Of a stretch of 14,143 bases of DNA, positions 1 through 8,427 are shown piece by piece (the stretch's first letter is position 1; every line of letters begins with the position of its first letter). The notes below the pieces were generated by a model that was not told where the DNA came from, made no database searches, and saw nothing but the letters and a program-made list of their open reading frames with translations. A program made the position numbers and the translations under genes. This DNA is from Chromatiales bacterium. Lineage in GTDB: Bacteria > Pseudomonadota > Gammaproteobacteria > SZUA-140. The stretch spans positions 1 to 14,143 of the forward strand of contig JAITWN010000207.1 in the NCBI GenBank assembly GCA_031285245.1. Direction: 5' to 3'.

Positions 1-32
1 CATGTCGATAATTTTGTAAATTTGTCGGCATG
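1..32. repeat. imperfect 32-bp palindrome
   Basis: The arms 1-15 and 18-32 pair at 12 of 15 positions. The left arm begins CATGTCGATAA and the right arm ends TTGTCGGCATG. Two of the three mismatches (5/28 and 9/24) are T-G, so they would be wobble pairs in an RNA copied from the plus strand; the third is T-T (12/21). There is no T-tract after it, so it is not an ordinary terminator. It could be a transposon end, a recombinase site or an RNA hairpin. The window edge cuts off the left context. Confidence 0.4.
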
Positions 33-707
33 ATAAGAAATATAAATTGGATAACATATACGCACCATACCATTGACGAAGGGCCATACTCTTCAGTTAT
101 GGTAACTAGAGATTTGGAAGGTATTTACGAAATGTGGCGGGATAGGGTGTGTATTCGCCTGGCTGATGGTATGTGATTCGACGACTATTACCTGTGCAAT
201 AATATTCGTCAAATTTGAGTGACTCCGCCGGCTCCTAATGTTCTTGCAGTAGAAGTATTTTAGACCGATAATTTCACTGACATCTCGTGCCACGTTGTCC
301 CCTCATAACCTACGCCAATCTCACCTCAAAAGTTTCTGAGCACGAAATCGACAGCAGGCACCAAAGTTAATGACATCGTCGGATACAAAACATTTCAAAC
401 CGTTACTTCCACCCAAGCGTCACTAACAGACAACTGCGAATACTCTTAAAATGTAGTGCATGATACCATTTCGCCGACATTTTGAACTTGAGCGAGCACG
501 TTATACTGGTAATCCGTGGTTCCCGCATGAAGTTTTGGTGATTGACCGTCATTGGCGCGAGGTGTGCGATGCGGGTAGATGTATTATTTTCACATTTTGT
601 TCCTTAGAGCAATATCATTTACTCAGCCACATGTTTCCCTTCACCTGAAAACCTACGCACGTTACTGTAACCACAGTTGGAAAATCAAGTAATCTGCCCC
701 TGAGAGT

Positions 708-747
708 GCGCCGCCATGGACGGCGCCGCCCGAGCGGCCAGGATGGC
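708..747. repeat. paired GCCAxGGAxGGC hairpin units
   Basis: The first unit has a 6-bp stem GCGCCG (708-713) / CGGCGC (721-726) around CCATGGA. The second is GCCA (737-740) - GGA - TGGC (744-747). Both share the pattern GCC-A-(T)-GGA-x-GGC. From memory, similar ATGGA-loop hairpins recur between genes in halomonads, Marinobacter and Pseudomonas. Neither unit is followed by a T-tract. They lie about 155 bp upstream of the outer-membrane protein start. Confidence 0.45.
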
Positions 748-902
748 GAAAAGCGTGTCCCATAACGCGCGCCGCCGCGTGACAACAGCACTGATTAGAT
801 AATTTCGGCTGATACTACGGGCAGCAATGGCGGCCGCTGATTTTGCGTCGTCTGGAAAGGCGGTTTAGTATGAAAGTACAAGGACTATCAGGAGCGCGAG
901 TG

Positions 903-1517
903 ATGAGAAAACTGCTATGCGTTGGTGCATTGGCTGCAGGCATGGCGCCGATCGGCGCGCTGTATGCGATCGAACCTGGGCCGTATCTTGGTTTTGGCAT
1001 CGGTGCGACGAGTTATGATCTCGGCGTTTCTGATTACGATGATGGCAACGTCACCAGAGGATCGGTCGATACCAGCGGCACTGGTTATAAGCTTTATGGT
1101 GGTTACCGCTTTACGCCTAACATCGGTCTTGAAGCTTATTACGCCAATCTCGGCAACACTACTTTCAATGGTGTTGCCAACGGAACCACCAAGAAGCATT
1201 GGAACTTCGGTGATATTTCGAGCAAGTCAAGCGTGGATGGTTTCGGTGCTGCGATGGTTGGCACGTTTCCGGTGAACCGTGATTTCAATGTGCACGGCAA
1301 GTTTGGCCTTTATTCCTGGGACTTCGATTCGCGTGAAACAGACTCCGGCGGTTCGTTCCGCGATAGCGATTCTGGTACTGGGTTGATGTACGGTCTTGGC
1401 GTGAGCTATCAGTTCAATTTCCAGACCGCGCTGCAACTGGAGTGGGAACGTTACACCGACGTGCCGAGCTTCGACGTCAATTTCTTTTCGCTGGGGCTTT
1501 CTTTCTTGCTCTATTGA
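903..1517 (+). CDS. outer-membrane beta-barrel protein
   Basis: Predicted 204-residue precursor of a small outer-membrane beta-barrel, of the OmpA-transmembrane / OmpW-like type. The chosen start at 903 has AGGAG at 890-894, 8 nt upstream, and gives a clean signal peptide (MRKLLCVGALAAGMAPIGAL, then YA). In-frame ATGs at 843 and 870 exist; the 870 start has a GGAAAGG sequence but would give an unusually long n-region. The mature part shows alternating strands rich in Gly, Tyr and Phe (GPYLGFGIGATSYDLG, GTGYKLYGGYRFTPNIGLEA) and charged loops rich in Asp/Ser/Gly near residues 130-145, and ends in an aromatic terminal strand (LGLSFLLY), as barrels recognised by BAM usually do. There is no C-terminal peptidoglycan-binding OmpA domain. 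It stands alone on the plus strand and converges on the LVIVD gene with a 10-bp gap, leaving no room for a conventional terminator. Substrate or function unknown. Confidence 0.85.
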   Translation: MRKLLCVGALAAGMAPIGALYAIEPGPYLGFGIGATSYDLGVSDYDDGNVTRGSVDTSGTGYKLYGGYRFTPNIGLEAYYANLGNTTFNGVANGTTKKHWNFGDISSKSSVDGFGAAMVGTFPVNRDFNVHGKFGLYSWDFDSRETDSGGSFRDSDSGTGLMYGLGVSYQFNFQTALQLEWERYTDVPSFDVNFFSLGLSFLLY

Positions 1518-1527
1518 TTGGCGCGGA

Positions 1528-4497
1528 TCAGCGTGGCCGCTTGTTGAGGCGTAGCTGCTTCACGCGCAGCACATCATGCGCGAGTGATTCAGCAAGGGCC
1601 GTGCGAGCGTCGCCGATGTCATAAGAGCCGGGCGCGAGCAGCGGCGACACATTGATGTGCAGCGCGCCACCATCGTCGCGGCTTATAGCTGCGGTAGGCG
1701 CTCGCGCGAGTGCGCGCAGCGAATCAGTGCCCGAGAAATACAGCGTGCCTTGATGTGCGGTGATGCTGTTGACCGCGCTCATCGTGTGCCAGGCATTGGT
1801 GATGTGCCATGCGCTCGGCGTTGAAATATCGATCGCTTGCACATCGAGTCTGCTGGCAAAATAAATCTCTTCATCGTCGAGCGCCAAGGCATCGATAGGA
1901 CGCGGCACAGGAATGCGCGCGCTTTCGCGCAAGTCATCCGCATCATTCCACTCGAATACGCGTAGTCCTTCATCGCGTACTTGCACCAATACATAGTCAT
2001 CGCTTGCGACCACGCGTTCGATTACGCCGCCAATGTTGGCTAGCACGCGATCAGGGGCGCCATTTTCAGTCAGCGTCATCAATCGACCATCATCGCTAGC
2101 GAGCAGCGTCATGCCGTGTGAGCTTGCAGCATCGCTAGCGCGTGCATCGATCGTGTGCTGCTGCTGATTTGCGTGTTCATCATTCACATTGATGAGCGTG
2201 TATTCGTGTTCGCCGAGCGCGAGTACGGCGCTATCAGCAGCGCGCAGTGCTTTGCCGTGGTAGCCGAGAGTGAAATCAGCGGACCAACGCGCTTCGAAAG
2301 GGTTCGAGATATCGATCTCGGCGACATGGGTGCCGTCATCATGCAGCACCCACAATTGCTCACCGAGCACCAGCGCATCGCTGGCGCTGCGAAGTTCAAT
2401 GCCGGTAACCCACGTCGGATTGAGTGGATTGCTGGCTTCAAAGATTTGCACGCCCCCACTGCCTTGCGCGGTGAAAATAAAATTATCGCGCGCCGCGGTC
2501 GCATTCACTTTGTCACGGCGCGGATAGTGACTAAGCAGCGTAGGTTGCGCCGGGTTTGAAGCATCGAGGGTTGCGATGCCACCCCACCAATCCGCAACCA
2601 TCACCGTATCGCCTTGCACTGCAAGGCCCCAGGCCGCGCCATCGGTGTCGCGTGTGCCGAGGAAACGAGGACGCGTTGGGTCGGCGACATCGATGATCTG
2701 CACGCCTGCGAGCCAATCGGCGACGTACAAGCGACTACCATGGAGCGCGAGGCCACGCGCATTGCCGGGCGTGCGCCGCTCGGCGAGTACGCGCGGCGTG
2801 AGCGGATCGCTGACATCGAGTATATGGACAGCGCCTTCATAGAGCGCGACGTAGGCTAAGTTGCCATCGAGAATGACTTCTTCGATGCGTCCGCCAGGTT
2901 GGTAACTGCTAATGGCGTGCACAGCGTTGACATCGCTGACATCAAGTATCAGCAAGCCATTGTCATCATCAGCCACAAAAGCAAAACCATCGCGCACGCG
3001 CAATGACCAACTCTTGCCGGGCGCTATGTATTGCGCGAGTGCTACCGGCGCGCGCGGATCGCTGACATCAACGATCAGCACGCCACCGCGATGCGCTGCG
3101 AGATAAAGCAGATTGCCATCGAGCACGGGTGTGTATGCCAGTCCGGGGAGATCGAGCCGGACGAGCTCGCGCGGCTCTCGCGGATCGGTGACATCGAGAA
3201 TCAGCAGGCCGTGATCATCGTCCGCGACGTACGCTATGTGATCTCGCACCACCACGCCTTTGGGTGAACCGATGCTGTGAAAGCTCGACAGCAAGACTGG
3301 CTGCACAGCGTCGCTGACATCGTAAATGTGCAGCCCGGAGAACCAGTCGGCGACATAGGCGATCTGCTCATCGATGAAAATGCGCCGCTGACCGCCGAAA
3401 TTGACGCCTTGTCCAAGGGCGAGACCTTCGTTTGAATCACGCGGGGACGGTGCATCGAGATCAAAGCCGATCAACTGCTGATGCTTATCGAGCGCAAACC
3501 CATGAGCATCGATCAACAGCGCGCCGCGCTCGGTCTTTGGCCACAGCAGCGCAGTGCGCTCCATGGCCTGTGGATTTTCTACGTCGAGCAAAAATAATTC
3601 GCCGTCATCACCATGGGCGAGCGCGCGTCCTGAAGCGACGCTGATGGCATCGATGTTTGCGCCGCGCAGACTACCAAGCCAGCGCAATGCTCCTGCCTCT
3701 TCACACCCAAGCACGGTGATGCCATCACTGCCGCCAGCGAGATAAAGACGATCATCCGCGAAAGCGACATCGAGTACTTCGCCGGTAGCGCGAAAGATCT
3801 GTTGCACAGGATTGATCGCTTGCGCGCGCTGCGTGGTATCTATGGCATAAAGCCCATTCGCGCCCGCTGCGAGGTAGAGCGTGCCTTCGGCAGCGACGAG
3901 AGTGTGGACATCGACATCGAGCGTGTAGCGCGCTTTCGCCGTGACGTTTCTGCTGTTATGCAGATCGAAGACATGCAGGGCGCTGCCGAGCAGCAGATAG
4001 CCGGTTTCGCCTGCGATGATGAAGTCGCGCGCCATGCCTTTGAATTTATAAGTGCTGCGTAAACGCGGTGATTTAGGTTTACTTATATCTACCGCGTAGA
4101 GTCTGCCGTCGCCGATCACCCAGGCGGTGTTGTTCGCAATGAGGATTTTTGTCGCAGCGCTAGGCAATGTGAGACGAGCGAGCGCAATCGGTGCTTGCCC
4201 GGCGCGCAGTTTCAGCAAGCGCAGTCCATCATCGCCCGCGAGAATGAGCGTGTCGCCCTGCACGGCGAAAGCCTGCGCGCGCGCATCGAGTGCCTGGACG
4301 AATTCCACACGCGGCCCGCCTGGGCGCAGAAACGCGTGCGCATCGGCGTTGATGAGCGTGGCTGGCAATGTGATCGTGCCGCCTTTTCCTTCGGTAAGCG
4401 CAGGTGCTTGCGCCAGCGCTGTGCCCGCGCCGGCGAGCAGGATGGAAGCGAGGAGCGTGAACGTCTTGGGGCGTGATGGAATTGATATCAAGGGCAT
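1528..4497 (-). CDS. secreted LVIVD-repeat beta-propeller protein
   Basis: A 989-residue exported protein. Residues 1-29 form a signal peptide (TLLASILLAGAGTALA, then QAP). The rest is beta-propeller-like throughout. The central part is a run of LVIVD repeats (typical core YVADxxxGLxILDVSDPxxP) starting at residues 382, 424, 466, 508, 550, 592, 634, 676 and 718, exactly 42 residues apart each time. The flanks (about 60-350 and 750-930) contain diverged blades. There is one cysteine, no transmembrane segment after the signal and no C-terminal sorting motif, so it is probably periplasmic or surface-exposed. Such proteins are usually annotated only as LVIVD repeat proteins, without a known ligand. 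The start codon lies inside the end of the upstream aldo/keto reductase gene (10-nt overlap) and has no good Shine-Dalgarno sequence, which suggests translational coupling. Identification as a repeat propeller is firm; function is unknown. Confidence 0.9.
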   Translation of the reverse strand: MPLISIPSRPKTFTLLASILLAGAGTALAQAPALTEGKGGTITLPATLINADAHAFLRPGGPRVEFVQALDARAQAFAVQGDTLILAGDDGLRLLKLRAGQAPIALARLTLPSAATKILIANNTAWVIGDGRLYAVDISKPKSPRLRSTYKFKGMARDFIIAGETGYLLLGSALHVFDLHNSRNVTAKARYTLDVDVHTLVAAEGTLYLAAGANGLYAIDTTQRAQAINPVQQIFRATGEVLDVAFADDRLYLAGGSDGITVLGCEEAGALRWLGSLRGANIDAISVASGRALAHGDDGELFLLDVENPQAMERTALLWPKTERGALLIDAHGFALDKHQQLIGFDLDAPSPRDSNEGLALGQGVNFGGQRRIFIDEQIAYVADWFSGLHIYDVSDAVQPVLLSSFHSIGSPKGVVVRDHIAYVADDDHGLLILDVTDPREPRELVRLDLPGLAYTPVLDGNLLYLAAHRGGVLIVDVSDPRAPVALAQYIAPGKSWSLRVRDGFAFVADDDNGLLILDVSDVNAVHAISSYQPGGRIEEVILDGNLAYVALYEGAVHILDVSDPLTPRVLAERRTPGNARGLALHGSRLYVADWLAGVQIIDVADPTRPRFLGTRDTDGAAWGLAVQGDTVMVADWWGGIATLDASNPAQPTLLSHYPRRDKVNATAARDNFIFTAQGSGGVQIFEASNPLNPTWVTGIELRSASDALVLGEQLWVLHDDGTHVAEIDISNPFEARWSADFTLGYHGKALRAADSAVLALGEHEYTLINVNDEHANQQQHTIDARASDAASSHGMTLLASDDGRLMTLTENGAPDRVLANIGGVIERVVASDDYVLVQVRDEGLRVFEWNDADDLRESARIPVPRPIDALALDDEEIYFASRLDVQAIDISTPSAWHITNAWHTMSAVNSITAHQGTLYFSGTDSLRALARAPTAAISRDDGGALHINVSPLLAPGSYDIGDARTALAESLAHDVLRVKQLRLNKRPR

Positions 4498-5531
4498 GGA
4501 TTGGGCTGGCGGGTATGGATTGTTTCGATGGCTTGCAGCACATCATCTGACAATTCGATATCGATGCTGCCGATGTTGGTCGCGAGCTGCGAGAGATTGG
4601 TGGCGCCGATGAGCGTGCTGGTGACAAATGGGCGCGTATTGACGTAGGCGAGCGCCATCTGCACCGGGTCGAGATATGCGCTGCGCGCAAGTTCAACGTA
4701 AGCGCGGATCGGCGCTTGCGCCGCTTCGCGCGTGTAGCGCTGAAAACGCTGGAAGCTGGTCAAGCGTGCGCCAGCAGGTTTCTGGCCGTCGAGGTATTTG
4801 CCCGACAGCACGCCGAAGCCAAGCGGAGAGTAAGCAAGCAATCCGACAGCTTCGCGATGTGAAATTTCAGCGAGACCAATCTCGAAGGAACGATTCAGCA
4901 GACTGTAAGGGTTTTGAATGCTGACGATGCGCGGCAACCCGCGTTCAGCGGCAAGCTGCAAAAAACGCATCACGCCCCAAGGCGTTTCATTTGAAACACC
5001 GATATGGCGGATCTTGCCTGCTTTCACCAGATCAGCGAGCGCTGCCAGTGTTTCTTCAATGGCGACTGGTTGATCTTCGGGATCGTGGCGATAGCCGAGT
5101 TCACCGAAACGATTAGTTTTGCGATCAGGCCAATGCAGTTGGTAAAGATCGATGTAATCGGTGTTGAGACGTTTCAGGCTGTCATCGAGCGCAGCGACGA
5201 TATTTTTGCGATCGAGCCTCGCGCCGCCACGAATGTAATCGAGATCTCGCGCCGGGCCAGCGACTTTGCTCGCGAGAATGATGCGATCGCGCCCACCGCG
5301 TGCGCGCAGCCAGCTGCCGATGTAGCGCTCAGTCAGTCCATAGGTGTCAGCGCGTGGCGGCACCGGATACATTTCGGCGGTGTCGATGAAATTGATGCCG
5401 GCGGCGAGCGCGGCATCGATCTGTGCGTGCGCCTCAGCTTCGCTGTTTTGCTCGCCGAAGGTCATGGTGCCAAGACCGATACGGCTGACTTCGATCTCAG
5501 TGTTGCCGAGCTTGCTGTATTTCATCGCCAT
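4488..5531 (-). CDS. tas: NADP(H)-dependent aldo/keto reductase, Tas-like
   Basis: A 347-residue cytoplasmic TIM-barrel oxidoreductase of the aldo/keto reductase superfamily, matching E. coli Tas in length and style (start MKYSKLGNTEIEVSRIGLGT). The catalytic tetrad is visible: Asp50 and Tyr55 (FIDTAEMYP), Lys89 (ILASKVAGP) and His133 (LYQLHWPDR). The NADP-binding end IGATNLSQLATNI lies near residues 303-315. A second ATG two codons in (MKYSK) may be the real start; neither has a strong Shine-Dalgarno sequence. It lies 15 nt after hemL and overlaps the LVIVD gene by 10 nt, inside the thiD-thiE-hemL unit. E. coli Tas was found as a suppressor of tyrosine auxotrophy and its true substrate is unclear, so the natural substrate here is open too. 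The family call is secure; assignment to Tas rather than another AKR subfamily is likely. Confidence 0.9.
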   Translation of the reverse strand: MAMKYSKLGNTEIEVSRIGLGTMTFGEQNSEAEAHAQIDAALAAGINFIDTAEMYPVPPRADTYGLTERYIGSWLRARGGRDRIILASKVAGPARDLDYIRGGARLDRKNIVAALDDSLKRLNTDYIDLYQLHWPDRKTNRFGELGYRHDPEDQPVAIEETLAALADLVKAGKIRHIGVSNETPWGVMRFLQLAAERGLPRIVSIQNPYSLLNRSFEIGLAEISHREAVGLLAYSPLGFGVLSGKYLDGQKPAGARLTSFQRFQRYTREAAQAPIRAYVELARSAYLDPVQMALAYVNTRPFVTSTLIGATNLSQLATNIGSIDIELSDDVLQAIETIHTRQPNPCP

Positions 5532-5546
5532 GTCGCTGGCTCGCTT

Positions 5547-6827
5547 TTAGAGCTTGGAGAAAACCTGTTCGGCGGCGATCAGCGTGCGCTTGATATCGGC
5601 CTGAGTGTGCGCAGACGATACGAAGCAGGCTTCATAAGCCGAAGGCGCGAGGTAAACGCCTTGCTCGAGCATGCCATGGAAAAAGAGGCGAAAGCGGTCG
5701 ATGTTGCTGCGTGTGACTTGGGAGAAATTTTCGATCACAGGCTCTTCGGTGAAGAAAATCCCGAGCATGCCACCGACGTGATTGATCACCAGCGGCACAT
5801 TGAACGCTTTGGCGCGCGTCATCAGACCATCGGTGATGCGCTTGGTGGTGGCGGAGAGTTCTTGATAGAACGTGGGACGCTCGATTTCATCGAGCGTGGC
5901 AAGACCTGCGGCCATCGCGACCGGATTGCCAGACAGCGTGCCGGCTTGATACACCGGGCCAAGCGGCGCGAGTTTTTCCATGATGTCGCGCCGACCACCG
6001 AAAGCGCCGACGGGCAGGCCGCCGCCGATGACTTTGCCGAGCGTGGTGAGATCGGGTTTGATGCCGTAGCGCTGCTGCGCGCCGCCGAGTGCGACGCGAA
6101 AGCCGGTCATCACTTCATCGAAGATCAACAGTGATTCATAACGCGTGCAGAGCTGGCGCAGGCCGGCGAGAAAACCTTCGCGCGGCGGGATGCAGTTCAT
6201 ATTGCCAGCGACTGGCTCAACGATAATGCAGGCGATCTGTCCGCCGAGGCGGGCGAAAACTTCTTCTACGCTGTCGAGATCGTTGTAGGGCACGGTGATG
6301 GTGTGTTCGGCGAGCGCGACCGGCACGCCTGGTGAAGTCGGTACGCCGAGCGTCAGAGCGCCTGAACCCGCTTTCACCAGCAGCGAGTCGGCATGACCGT
6401 GATAGCAGCCTTCGAATTTCACGATCTTGTCGCGGCCGGTGTAGGCACGCGCGAGACGAATCGCGCTCATGGTGGCCTCGGTGCCGGAGTTGACCATGCG
6501 CACCATGTCGAGTGAAGGCACCAGTTGGCACAGACGTTCGGCCATGCGCGTTTCGATTTCAGTCGGCGCGCCGAAGCCAAGGCCATTTTCTGCGGCTTGA
6601 CGAACAGCCGCGACCACGGATGGATGTGCGTGGCCGAGCACGGCAGCGCCCCATGAGCCGACGTAATCGACGTAGGAGTTGTCATCGACGTCGAACATCT
6701 CTGCGCCCGCGCCGCGCTTGATGAAGATCGGCTCGCCGCCGACGCCATGAAAAGCGCGCACCGGTGAATTCACGCCACCGGGGATGACGCGCTGGGCTTT
6801 GGTGTAGAAATTATGCGATTGCGTCAT
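5547..6827 (-). CDS. hemL: glutamate-1-semialdehyde 2,1-aminomutase
   Basis: Pyridoxal-phosphate enzyme of the C5 heme pathway that converts glutamate-1-semialdehyde to 5-aminolevulinate. Its 426 residues are the usual length. The N-terminus (FYTKAQRVIPGGVNSPVRAF) is typical of the family. Other landmarks are NSGTEATMSAIRLARA (113-128), CYHGHADSLLVKAGSG (141-156), the IFDEVMTGFR stretch (235-244), the PLP-binding lysine Lys265 in TTLGKVIGGGLPVGAFGGR, and AGTLSGNP (295-302). It is complete, with no missing key residue. The ATG overlaps the thiE stop by 4 nt (ATGA), with AGGA about 9 nt upstream inside thiE. It is downstream of thiD-thiE in the order also seen in Pseudomonas. No separate promoter is seen, so expression probably depends on the thiD promoter or on internal promoters. 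Confidence 0.98.
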   Translation of the reverse strand: MTQSHNFYTKAQRVIPGGVNSPVRAFHGVGGEPIFIKRGAGAEMFDVDDNSYVDYVGSWGAAVLGHAHPSVVAAVRQAAENGLGFGAPTEIETRMAERLCQLVPSLDMVRMVNSGTEATMSAIRLARAYTGRDKIVKFEGCYHGHADSLLVKAGSGALTLGVPTSPGVPVALAEHTITVPYNDLDSVEEVFARLGGQIACIIVEPVAGNMNCIPPREGFLAGLRQLCTRYESLLIFDEVMTGFRVALGGAQQRYGIKPDLTTLGKVIGGGLPVGAFGGRRDIMEKLAPLGPVYQAGTLSGNPVAMAAGLATLDEIERPTFYQELSATTKRITDGLMTRAKAFNVPLVINHVGGMLGIFFTEEPVIENFSQVTRSNIDRFRLFFHGMLEQGVYLAPSAYEACFVSSAHTQADIKRTLIAAEQVFSKL

Positions 6828-7510
6828 GTCAGATCTTCCTGATGTTGTGGTTCTTCGTCGGCGTGCGCCGGATCTTCCACAGGGTTTTCGAATAGCCGCG
6901 CATAACGTCTCGCTGCCGCTTCTGTGTTGATTTGTGCGAACAAGCCGCTGATCACCGCGAGCGCATCAGCGCCGGCAGCGACGAGCAGTGCACCGTTTTT
7001 CGCAGTGATGCCGCCGATCGCAACGAGCGGCACATCAAGCTGACGCCGTGCTGCGGTCAGCAGCATGGGCGAGGCGCGCACTGCGCCGGGCTTGATGGAT
7101 GAATCATAAAAGCTGCCGAAAGCGACATAGTTCGCGCCTTCGTTAGCGGCGCTTTGCGCAAGGCGCAGGTCATTATAGCAAGACGCTCCAATGAGCTTGC
7201 CCGCGCCGAGCGCGGCGCGCGCTTCATGAATAGCAACATCCTCTTTGCCGAGATGAACGCCATCAGCATCGACTTCGCGTGCGAGCGCGACATCATCATT
7301 GATCAGCAGCGGCGCGCCATAAGCGCGGCACAATTCACGCAGTGCGCGCAGCTCTTCGCGCCGTGTATTATCGATCGCGCTTTTATGGCGGTATTGCACC
7401 ATGCGCGCACCGCCGCGCAGCGCCTCACGCACGCGCTGAAGGAGTTCGTTGCCTTCGATGAGTGCGGTGTCAGCGATGGCATAAAGACCGTGCATAGCTA
7501 TCTTCATCAT
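6824..7510 (-). CDS. thiE: thiamine-phosphate synthase
   Basis: Joins HMP pyrophosphate and thiazole phosphate into thiamine monophosphate in the cytoplasm. It has 228 residues with the ThiE TIM-barrel motifs: GLYAIAD (8-14), MVQYRHK (37-43, phosphate/pyrimidine binding), LLINDD (68-73, metal-binding Asp), DGVHLGKED (83-91), IGASCYN (107-113), FGSFYDSSIKPGA (131-143) and VAIGGI (163-168, thiazole phosphate binding). The last 20 or so residues form an acidic, Glu/Asp/His/Gln-rich tail beyond the fold; this part of the gene also carries the Shine-Dalgarno and start of hemL. It starts at the thiD stop (ATGA overlap). A second ATG follows immediately (Met-Met). There is no TPP riboswitch in the gap before thiD. 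Confidence 0.97.
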   Translation of the reverse strand: MMKIAMHGLYAIADTALIEGNELLQRVREALRGGARMVQYRHKSAIDNTRREELRALRELCRAYGAPLLINDDVALAREVDADGVHLGKEDVAIHEARAALGAGKLIGASCYNDLRLAQSAANEGANYVAFGSFYDSSIKPGAVRASPMLLTAARRQLDVPLVAIGGITAKNGALLVAAGADALAVISGLFAQINTEAAARRYARLFENPVEDPAHADEEPQHQEDLT

Positions 7511-8424
7511 CGAAACCTATTTTGCTGCGCCCAGAACAGACGATTGGGGATGCGCTGGCCGCGCTGACTAATGACATAGCTTTGGCGCAGACTTTCCCAG
7601 GTGTATTCCTGCGCTTCTCGCACCGCATCTTCGGGGCTTGCGCCGCCGGCGAGTAGGCCGGCGATGGCGGCGGCAAGTGTGCAGCCCGAGCCGTGATAAC
7701 TGCCGGGCAGACGTTCCCAGCTCCACGATTCGATCAACCTGCCTTCACCGTAGAGTGCATTCACTACTGCCGGCGTGCGCTCGTGCGTGCCGGTGATCAG
7801 TACATATTCAGCGCCGAGCGCGAGTAGCGCGGTGGCGCATTCGTCTAGCGTTTTGGCGTGCGGCACGAGCTGGCGCGCTTCTTCGCTATTGGGTGTGACG
7901 AGCGTTGCGAGTGGAATTAATTCGCGGATGAGCGCGGCGCGCGTGGCGTCATTGGAAAGTGCGCCACCGCTGCCTGCAGCCAAGACGGGATCGAGCACCA
8001 CGGGAATTTCCGGATGTGCGGCGAGCACTTGATGCACGGCGGTAGCGATTTCGGCGCTTGCGATCATGCCGATTTTGCAGGCGGCGATGTGGAGTTCCGC
8101 GCTGAGCAGCGCCAATTGGCGCTCGATCAACGCCGGATCAGTTGGCTGATAGCCCATGCTCTCACGCGTGTTCTGCGCGGTGAGTGCGGTAATGATCGGC
8201 GCGGTGTGGCAGCCCATGCTGGCAAGGGTTTCGATGTCGGCCTGAATGCCGGCGCCGCCGCTTGGATCAGCGCCGCAGACGGCGAGTACGACGGGGACGC
8301 TCGCAGGCGCGAGCGCGCCGCGCGGCTGATAGTCGGAAGGCTGGTAATAAAGGATTTTATTCAAGGACTCGGCCGTCGCGGATGACGCGCCGCGTATCGG
8401 CGAGCGCACAGTGTGACGATTCAT
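7507..8424 (-). CDS. thiD: hydroxymethylpyrimidine (phosphate) kinase
   Basis: Bifunctional HMP/HMP-phosphate kinase of thiamine synthesis (ribokinase fold), supplying HMP-PP to ThiE encoded just downstream. Motifs: VCGADPSGGAGIQADIE (49-65, substrate binding), KIGM (117-120), DPVLAAGSGG (145-154), TPNSEEA (177-183) and the ATP/anion-hole motif GSYHGSGCTLAAAIA (241-255). Family members normally begin only a few residues before the VVLAVCG strand. The frame here has about 43 extra N-terminal residues, and its ATG at 8424 has no Shine-Dalgarno sequence and lies inside a TAGAAT sequence resembling a -10 box, so the real start may be further in (a TTG at 8364-8362 is the clearest in-frame option). 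The C-terminus is rich in Trp/Tyr/Arg. It is the first gene of the minus-strand unit, divergent from rubredoxin. Confidence 0.95.
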   Translation of the reverse strand: MNRHTVRSPIRGASSATAESLNKILYYQPSDYQPRGALAPASVPVVLAVCGADPSGGAGIQADIETLASMGCHTAPIITALTAQNTRESMGYQPTDPALIERQLALLSAELHIAACKIGMIASAEIATAVHQVLAAHPEIPVVLDPVLAAGSGGALSNDATRAALIRELIPLATLVTPNSEEARQLVPHAKTLDECATALLALGAEYVLITGTHERTPAVVNALYGEGRLIESWSWERLPGSYHGSGCTLAAAIAGLLAGGASPEDAVREAQEYTWESLRQSYVISQRGQRIPNRLFWAQQNRFR

Positions 8425-8427
8425 TCT

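Larger units (their letters stand above)
1..842. other. AT-richer gene-poor stretch
   Basis: About 840 bases without a gene I can support. The first 700 or so bases are visibly richer in A and T than the rest of the window and contain only short open frames (for example a 62-codon frame at 460-648 with no Shine-Dalgarno sequence and no recognisable motif). No transposase, integrase, tRNA or phage gene remnant was recognised. What can be seen is an imperfect palindrome at 1-32, a short GTTAC-T-GTAAC dyad at 661-671, and two GC-rich hairpin units at 708-747. The base composition could mean decayed transferred DNA or simply a long regulatory spacer; I cannot tell which. Confidence 0.5.

Noticed and set aside
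93..293. 66-codon minus-strand frame
   Set aside because: No ribosome-binding site or family resemblance; the composition is that of random AT-rich sequence.
460..648. 62-codon plus-strand frame in the AT-richer region
   Set aside because: No Shine-Dalgarno sequence, no recognisable motif, and base composition like the surrounding non-coding DNA. It cannot be excluded as a remnant, but there is nothing to support it as a gene.
716..802. 28-codon frame starting in the GCCATGGACGGC hairpin
   Set aside because: The ATG belongs to the hairpin loop pattern, no Shine-Dalgarno sequence precedes it, and the peptide is low-complexity Ala/Arg.
5004..6134. 376-codon plus-strand open frame opposite hemL and the aldo/keto reductase
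   Set aside because: It spans two clearly real minus-strand genes and their junction. Its length comes from antisense codon bias; no family motif is visible.
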